Position numbers and translations under genes: made by a program. Under the pieces are notes generated by a model that worked only from the letters and a program-made list of their open reading frames with translations, made no database searches and was not told the DNA's origin. From NCBI GenBank assembly GCA_003218935.1, contig QHPA01000352.1:1-6772 (forward strand): DNA of 6,772 nucleotides, given 5' to 3'. This stretch comes from Verrucomicrobiota bacterium. GTDB lineage: Bacteria; Verrucomicrobiota; Verrucomicrobiia; Limisphaerales; AV2. Shown in pieces: positions 1-4,267 of this stretch. Position 1 is the first letter of the stretch; the number at the start of each line of letters is the position of its first letter.

Positions 1-1147
1 GCAATTCGCGGCGCGCGCCGGCGTAGGTGAAATACATCGCGCCGGGCACGCAGTAGGAGATGCCTTGAAAGCCCGCGCCGTCGGTGAAGAACGAGTTGCC
101 GTAGTCGTCCCAGGCGTGGCCCCACGGATTGCAGCCGCCGCGCGTGAACACTTCGAGCTGATCCGTGTACGGATCGAAGCGCCAGATGCCGCCGCTGTTC
201 AACCGCACAATGCCGTGCGGCGTCTCGATGTGCGTGTGGGTGTAGATGGACTGGTTCATGTAAATGTGCCCGTCGTAACCCCAGCGCAACGTGTGCAGAT
301 TGTGGTGGGTGTCCTCGGTGCCGAAACTGGACAGCACGATGCGCTTTTCGTCTGCCTTGCCATCGCCGTTGGTGTCCTTGAAATAAAGCAACTGATGGCT
401 GGCGGCGACGTAACATCCCCCGTCGCTGTCCGGTAAAACGCCGGTGGGAATGAGCAAGCCGCCGGCGAACACGGTGGATTTGTCGGCCTTGCCATCGCCG
501 TCGGTGTCTTCGAGGACGACGATGGAATCGGTGGCGGGCTGGCCAGGTTTGATTTGCGGATAGACTTCCGAGCTGGCGACCCAGAGTCGGCCCTGGGCGT
601 CCCAGTTGACTTCAATTGGTTTGTGCAACTGCGGGTCTTCGGCCCAGAGATTGACCTCGAAACCATCGCCGATTTCAAAGGTGGGGATTGGCTGCGGCCT
701 GACCGGAGAACTTTTAACATTGAACGTTGAACGTTGAACGTTGAACGTTGTCAGTTCGGACACTTCCTTCACTGTGGCGAGGTCCTGATGTTTCAGGTCA
801 CGGAGCTTCGCGATGCGCGCCTCCCATTCCGCGATGAGCGGGTCGAACTTCGGAATCTCGACGGCGTTCTGACCCTGCTCCTGTTTGCGAAACCCGAAGA
901 GATAAGTCCAGTTTTCCGGTCGCCAGCGATGGAAGAAGAGTTCGTTCTTTTTGCGGATGGCGGAGCGGAGCGCCTCATAGCGGGTGAGCTTCTGGTCTGA
1001 CGGCCCCGGACCTGTGCCGAGTTGAATTGGGATTTCACCGGCAACGCCTATATACCCAGGCTCGCTCAAATGTATTCCGTCCGGGTCAAAGTCGGCGGCT
1101 GCCTTATTCGAACCTTGAAATGTCAGCAGGGAGACGCAACAACACAA
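1..1147 (-). pseudogene. PVC-type membrane-bound dehydrogenase / propeller domain, 3' part of a frame-broken SGNH-dehydrogenase gene (runs off window)
   Basis: Reading leftward in one frame, there is an uninterrupted open stretch from about 1204 to base 1. It starts with the SGNH block-V motif DPDGIHLS (D at 1081-1079, H at 1072-1070). Next comes a conserved segment with KKNELFFHRWRPENWTYL and QGQNAVEIPKFDPL (about 960-835), then a repeat-encoded linker (715-749). After that comes the N-terminal part of the PVC dehydrogenase domain: FEVNLWAEDP, GRLWVASSEVYPQIKPGQ, the two acidic loops DTDGDGKAD and DTNGDGKADE, GTEDTHHNLHTLRWGYDG and GCNPWGHAWDDYGN. In this family HEAT repeats and a haem-binding CxxCH domain usually follow; they would lie beyond the window. 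The substrate of the family is not known to me. No ATG opens this frame: after the in-frame stop at 1207-1205 the first possible start is TTG at 1147. I therefore read it as the frame-shifted continuation of the piece at 1104-1694, although separate translation or an assembly indel is possible. Confidence 0.8.
715..749. repeat. Heptanucleotide tandem repeat (GAACGTT)n inside the dehydrogenase fusion gene
   Basis: Four perfect head-to-tail copies of GAACGTT occupy 722-728, 729-735, 736-742 and 743-749. They are preceded by a degenerate copy, TAACATT, at 715-721. On the minus strand they encode TFNVQRSTFNV, a seven-residue periodicity. The sequence lies exactly in the linker between the SGNH-like part and the propeller domain, and both flanks are in the same reading frame. 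Because the unit is 7 bp, gain or loss of one copy would shift the frame. Confidence 0.9.
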
Positions 1148-1694
1148 ACCGCACCTTTTTCGGCCTGTCCGGCGTGGACCCGCTGACTTCTTCGATGGCG
1201 TCCATCAGCTTCTTCATGTCCGCGTTGAACTTTTCCAGAGCGGCCGTTTGCCGGGCAGGCGAGACGCCTGCGCTACTTTGTTCAAGCGCCGCCGTCATGC
1301 CGTAGCTGAGGAACGCTACGGTCGGCTTCACGAGCGCAACCTGCTCCTTCACGCGCCTGAGCCATTCTTCTTCCGGCTTGTTCCAGTCGAAACTCGCGCG
1401 CGACCGGCCCATCGGCGCGTCAGCCGCCCAGGCGAGGTTGCGGAATGTGATGTTGCGGTCGGGAAATGCGGCGGTAAGGCGCGTTTCGATGTGGCCATAG
1501 TCCACTTCGCGCTCGAAGAACGTGTCACCGATGAACAGCACGCGGTCGCCGTCGTGCAATTCAAACGGTTCGGGCGCTGCGGCGCGCGCGGGCAGCCAGA
1601 GGGCAGCGCACAATGCGAAGAGGGTGAACAGGCGAGCCGGTGAGCAGGTGAGTCGGAAGGAAGCTTTCATACAGAGTTTAAGGGCCGGCTTCAT
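1104..1694 (-). pseudogene. SGNH-like N-terminal domain of the PVC dehydrogenase fusion, 5' part, ends early by frame break
   Basis: The start is ATG at 1694, which overlaps the stop of the upstream gene as ATGA, or ATG at 1670, which gives a cleaner signal peptide. From 1670, basic residues are followed by a hydrophobic run (LFTLFALCAALWLPARA), so export is predicted. The mature part has the family's typical block GDRVLFIGDTFFEREVDYGH (residues about 41-60), then TFRNLAWAADAPMGRSRASFDW and VKPTVAFLSYGM. The nucleophile block reads GDT rather than GDS. The frame runs to KKVRFVLL, where homologues normally continue with SPIRHE and about 40 more residues. Here it goes to an unrelated tail (RLPADISRFE) and a TAA at 1106-1104. 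The missing block V appears in the +1 frame just downstream, so this piece alone lacks the Asp/His pair. A repeat-derived insertion (AGVSPAR) lies in the middle. The gene is probably co-transcribed with the lipoprotein hydrolase before it. Confidence 0.75.
1255..1271. repeat. Perfect inverted repeat GCAGGCG-AGA-CGCCTGC inside the SGNH domain
   Basis: Two 7-bp arms (1255-1261 and 1265-1271) flank a 3-base loop and form a GC-rich hairpin within coding sequence. On the minus strand the element and its edges encode SSAGVSPARQTAA. This falls between GMTAALE and LEKFNADMKKLMDA, where related proteins have a shorter link. The form resembles the short palindromic elements commonly scattered through verrucomicrobial genomes. 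That identification is from memory and cannot be tested within one window, because only one copy is present here. Confidence 0.7.
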
Positions 1695-2374
1695 CGTCCT
1701 TTCAAAGCCGTGAACACGGTCATCGCCATCATGCCGGCGCCGGTGGCGTTGGGATGGATTTGGTCGGGAAAATATTGAGGCCGGTCGCCCAGCGCCTGGT
1801 GGAGGTCTATCGTGGGCACCTTCTTTTCCCGCGCGACCTGCTTGATGAGCGGAATCATTTGACCGATCACGGTCGCTTCGTTGATGCCCCATTTGGTCTG
1901 GTAAACCGGCGGCGGCAGGCAAACCCAAATTTTCGGGTGTGAGGGCAGCGCGGCGAAATGGTCCAGCATGGCGCTCAAGTCGTCGGCGAATTCATTGCCA
2001 TATTTCCAGTTCTGCGGTTTGGAGTCGTTCGTGCCGAGGGCGAGGATAATGGCCTGCGGCGCAAATTCGCTCACTTCAAAAAAAGCGCCTTCGTTCCAGT
2101 ACGGTTTGTCCCCCTGCTTGAGCAACGTCGCGCCGCTCACGCCGAAGTTTCTGACCTCGAAGCGGGGACCGAGCAGCTTGCCCAGCACGACCGGATAGCA
2201 ATTGATTTCGCGGTTCTCGACACCCGCGCCGTAAGTGATGCTGTCGCCCACGCACGCGAGGCGGATAGTGCCCCGGTAATCGGAGGCGCGCAGCGCGGGC
2301 TTCCGTGGTGTGTCACAGCCTGCCAACACCACCGATAACGAAGCGGCCAAAGCGAAAAAAGATTTTCGTTCCAT
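1691..2374 (-). CDS. SGNH/GDSL-family hydrolase, predicted lipoprotein
   Basis: A 227-residue protein from ATG at 2374. An in-frame ATG 18 codons upstream is possible, but it would put a non-signal-like extension before the signal peptide. The N-terminus MERKSFF plus a hydrophobic run ends in a lipobox, LAGC (Cys20), predicting lipidation and membrane anchoring on the outer face. All SGNH blocks are present: GDSIT with Ser45 as nucleophile, the Gly block NFGVSGAT (76-83), GTND (114-117) and DQIHPN (Asp204, His207). The length is normal for a single-domain GDSL esterase. Such enzymes hydrolyse ester bonds, for example acetyl or acyl groups on carbohydrates or lipids; nothing here fixes the substrate. 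The stop codon overlaps the next gene's ATG (ATGA at 1694-1691), indicating one transcript and probably translational coupling with the SGNH-dehydrogenase fusion. Its own start has no strong Shine-Dalgarno sequence. Confidence 0.9.
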   Translation of the reverse strand: MERKSFFALAASLSVVLAGCDTPRKPALRASDYRGTIRLACVGDSITYGAGVENREINCYPVVLGKLLGPRFEVRNFGVSGATLLKQGDKPYWNEGAFFEVSEFAPQAIILALGTNDSKPQNWKYGNEFADDLSAMLDHFAALPSHPKIWVCLPPPVYQTKWGINEATVIGQMIPLIKQVAREKKVPTIDLHQALGDRPQYFPDQIHPNATGAGMMAMTVFTALKGR

Positions 2375-2599
2375 CGCGTTCCAATGAATTGTTGGGAGAA
2401 TAAAACGTTCTCCGCCGCTCGCAAGCAAGCCCGTAAAATCTCTGCCTCAAAAAGGAGCCGGCGAACTCCGGAGCGCATTCCGTTGATTGAGGCCGTTTGC
2501 ATGCGCCGTGTCCGCGTGGAAGCTACCAATGACATTCTTTGCGCGCGCAGCAGAATTTTGCATTGAAGATACAATTCAGGAGAGTAAATTGTCGTCAGC
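2375..2599. other. Divergent intergenic region
   Basis: These 225 bases separate the minus-strand hydrolase from the plus-strand membrane protein and should hold promoters for both. For the plus gene, AGGAGAG at 2578-2584 is the only Shine-Dalgarno-like run, 15 bases before its ATG. A TACAAT hexamer at 2570-2575 resembles a -10 box, but I see no acceptable -35 partner. No convincing small gene, RNA or long inverted repeat was found; CTCCGGAG is only an 8-base palindrome. Confidence 0.6.
2400..2428 (-). promoter_or_regulatory. Weak candidate promoter for the lipoprotein hydrolase
   Basis: On the minus strand TTGCTT (2428-2423) and TTTTAT (2405-2400) are separated by exactly 17 bases, and the second box ends about 26 bases before the ATG at 2374. 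The hexamers match the sigma-70 consensus at only 3 and 4 of 6 positions, so this rests mainly on spacing and location. Confidence 0.2.
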
Positions 2600-3433
2600 A
2601 TGAACGTTTCGAAGTTCACGGCAGTTTTGGCAATGGACAGCCGCGGCGCGTCGGCTGCGTCTCAGGACCATGCGACGATCATATTGCCATTGTTGCTGCT
2701 GCTAGGAACGGTGCTATTGATCGGGGCGTTGCTGATCATCGTTATCCGGCGGTATCTCCGGACGCGCGGGGGAAAGTTGTTCACCAGCGCGGGCCAGCCA
2801 ACGCAAGCAGAGTTTCACAGCGACCGTTTTTTTCAGTCCTCGATTTTTCAGTGTCCCAACCGCTGGGTGGCCATCAGGAGCGCCAACCCGCAGGCGGTGC
2901 AGGCCGCGCTTGGGTTGCACAATCCCACTCCCTGCTCGTGGACCGAAGGGATGGCGCAGGGCAGCGGGCAGAAACTGTTCATTTCCCCGCCGGTCCGTGG
3001 CTGGATCCTGGTGGTCGGCTCTCTTTTGCCTGAGCCAGGCGAGGACGTAGACTCCTGTTTCCGATTCTTGCAGCGGCTGAGTCGGGAGCTGGGTGAAGTG
3101 CAGTTTTTCAGTGTGAATCGCGCGGTCGGACACCATGCCTGGGCGCGGTTCGAGTGCGGCCGCGCCATCCGCGGCTACGCGTGGGCAGGTGAAACGTTGT
3201 GGAACCAGGGCCGCAAGACCTGGGCCGAACGAAAACTCAGCCTCAGATGCTACGATTACTGTGAAGGCGACACCCAGAATCACTTCGCCCAAATCGAGCG
3301 GAGCCGCGCCAATACCGAAAAAATCCTGCTGCTGGCCTCTATTTGGAGCCTGGATCCATCGTCGGTTGACGACAGCGCACTGACTGACGCCCTGGGCATT
3401 GCCGGCGACCTGTCTCAGGCCAAGCCGCGTTGA
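2600..3433 (+). CDS. Single-pass membrane protein of unknown function (verrucomicrobial conserved hypothetical type)
   Basis: A 277-residue protein. An in-frame TAA at 2585-2587 makes ATG 2600 the most upstream start; ATG 2633 (MDSRGAS) is an alternative. Residues about 26-49 form a strong membrane helix (ATIILPLLLLLG...LIIVI) followed by RRYLRTR. By the positive-inside rule the roughly 225-residue C-terminal domain should face the cytoplasm. That domain contains WVAIRSANPQAVQAALGL, KLFISPPVRGWILVVGSLLP, VQFFSVNRAVGHHAWARFE and GYAWAGETLWNQG. The pattern is rich in aromatic and His residues and has no catalytic signature I recognise. It resembles a family I recall only as hypothetical proteins in Verrucomicrobiota. 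A GNAT acetyltransferase follows 62 bases downstream on the same strand, so the two may be co-transcribed. No function is proposed. Confidence 0.8.
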   Translation: MNVSKFTAVLAMDSRGASAASQDHATIILPLLLLLGTVLLIGALLIIVIRRYLRTRGGKLFTSAGQPTQAEFHSDRFFQSSIFQCPNRWVAIRSANPQAVQAALGLHNPTPCSWTEGMAQGSGQKLFISPPVRGWILVVGSLLPEPGEDVDSCFRFLQRLSRELGEVQFFSVNRAVGHHAWARFECGRAIRGYAWAGETLWNQGRKTWAERKLSLRCYDYCEGDTQNHFAQIERSRANTEKILLLASIWSLDPSSVDDSALTDALGIAGDLSQAKPR

Positions 3434-3495
3434 GCCTGCTGGCGCGTCGCTGGACATAGGCGCAAAGTCCCGGCAGCCCTGAACCTGGAAGAACT

Positions 3496-4074
3496 ATGTT
3501 GGACTCCATTCTTGAGGAATATCCGAAGGAAATCTCGTTGAAGGATGGTTTCAAATCCGTGCTGCGCCCGCTCAAACCGTCCGATGAGAAGGCCTTTCAT
3601 GACTTTTTTCTGGCCGTGCCGGAACAGGAGCGAATGTTTATCAAGCATCGCGTCACAGAGCCGGAAGTCATTCGCGACTGGTGCCAAAATATTGACCTGG
3701 GCCGCAACCTCCCGCTGCTGGCGCTCGCCGGAAACAAAATCATCGGCGACGCCACGCTGCACCAGCAATTGGGCGGCTGGAAGCGACACATCGGGCGGGT
3801 CAGCGTGCTGGTGCATCCGCAATACCGCGGTCGGGGACTGGCCAAAGCGCTGGTGGTGGAAATCATCGATCTCGCCCGCAACATCGGCCTGGAAAAGCTT
3901 GAAGCTGAGTTCATTGGCGGACAGGAGACGGCGATGAAGATGTTTGGCTTGCTCGGATTCGCTCCGCTGGTCCGGCTGCCGGACTATGTCAGAGACATGA
4001 AGGCCATCTCCCACGATTACGTGCTGATGGGCCTCGGCCTCGAAACGGACGAGGAATACGCAGGCATGGAGTAG
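3496..4074 (+). CDS. GNAT-family N-acetyltransferase
   Basis: A 192-residue protein, a common length for single-domain GNAT enzymes that transfer the acetyl group of acetyl-CoA to an amine. The opening KSVLRPLKPSDEKAFHDFF (about 20-38) is the usual first strand and helix. The core strand LLALAGNKIIGDATLHQQ (74-91) is followed by GRVSVLVHPQYRGRGLAKAL (100-119), which carries the acetyl-CoA pyrophosphate-binding motif Q-x-x-G-x-G at residues 109-114. The later AMKMFGLLGFAPLVRLPDYV matches the typical C-terminal motif B region (neighbouring residue, aromatic and 'GF' turn). No signal peptide is present, so it is cytosolic. A weak GGAAG (3487-3491) lies four bases before the ATG. The acceptor, whether protein, antibiotic or metabolite, cannot be told from the sequence. 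It lies 62 bases behind the membrane-protein gene and probably shares its transcript. Confidence 0.9.
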   Translation: MLDSILEEYPKEISLKDGFKSVLRPLKPSDEKAFHDFFLAVPEQERMFIKHRVTEPEVIRDWCQNIDLGRNLPLLALAGNKIIGDATLHQQLGGWKRHIGRVSVLVHPQYRGRGLAKALVVEIIDLARNIGLEKLEAEFIGGQETAMKMFGLLGFAPLVRLPDYVRDMKAISHDYVLMGLGLETDEEYAGME

Positions 4075-4267
4075 TCGGCCGTAAATTTCCCGTGTTTTTG
4101 CCGGGAAAGTGGTGACGGTCCGCGCGGTTTCGTGAATCACAATCCGTGAAGAGAAGTTGAGTGTGCCTCCGGAATCTGTCCTGACTGCGCGCAGATGTTC
4201 CTCGCAATGCCAAAGCCTGTCCCGAATGTGGTTCGGACGAGCAAACCGGTTGGTCGGAAGAAGCGTC
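4075..4267. other. Intergenic gap before the sensor kinase gene
   Basis: These 193 bases hold a small hairpin (4086-4108) near the acetyltransferase stop and a Shine-Dalgarno-like GGAAG at 4256-4260 serving the kinase start. CGTGAA occurs twice 14 bases apart (4131 and 4145), which is too short to interpret. No clear sigma-70-type promoter pair was found. The kinase coding sequence could begin as early as ATG 4226. Confidence 0.5.
4086..4108 (+). other. Small inverted repeat after the acetyltransferase gene, possible transcript end
   Basis: TTTCCCG (4086-4092) and CGGGAAA (4102-4108) can form a 7-bp stem with a 9-base, T-rich loop, starting 12 bases after the TAG stop. No T-tract follows on the plus strand, so it is not a standard intrinsic terminator. 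It may instead be a 3'-end stabiliser or chance. Confidence 0.3.

Noticed and set aside
65..436. A plus-strand open frame of 123 codons at the left edge
   Set aside because: It lies opposite conserved dehydrogenase blocks and its Ala/Val-rich product has no recognisable features.
256..720. A 154-codon minus-strand open frame beginning with ATG at 720
   Set aside because: It is out of frame with the dehydrogenase domain, which is read continuously in another minus-strand frame with strong family motifs. The product here is a Ser/Pro/Thr-rich shadow.
1150..1165. The A5/G2 run near 1156 as a programmed frameshift site
   Set aside because: The protein stays in the correct frame well after it (KKVRFVLL). 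The break lies further downstream, where no slippery heptamer or pseudoknot was apparent.
2384..2566. A possible small plus-strand gene (60 codons) in the divergent intergenic region
   Set aside because: It has no Shine-Dalgarno sequence, is rich in Arg and Ala with no pattern, and overlaps the expected promoter zone of both flanking genes.
2714..3457. A 247-codon minus-strand open frame opposite the membrane-protein gene
   Set aside because: The plus strand gives a sensible membrane helix followed by conserved-looking blocks. The minus product is low in recognisable structure and overlaps the plus gene almost fully.
4131..4150. CGTGAA direct repeats as an operator for the kinase gene
   Set aside because: Six-base identities 14 bases apart are too weak to separate from chance.
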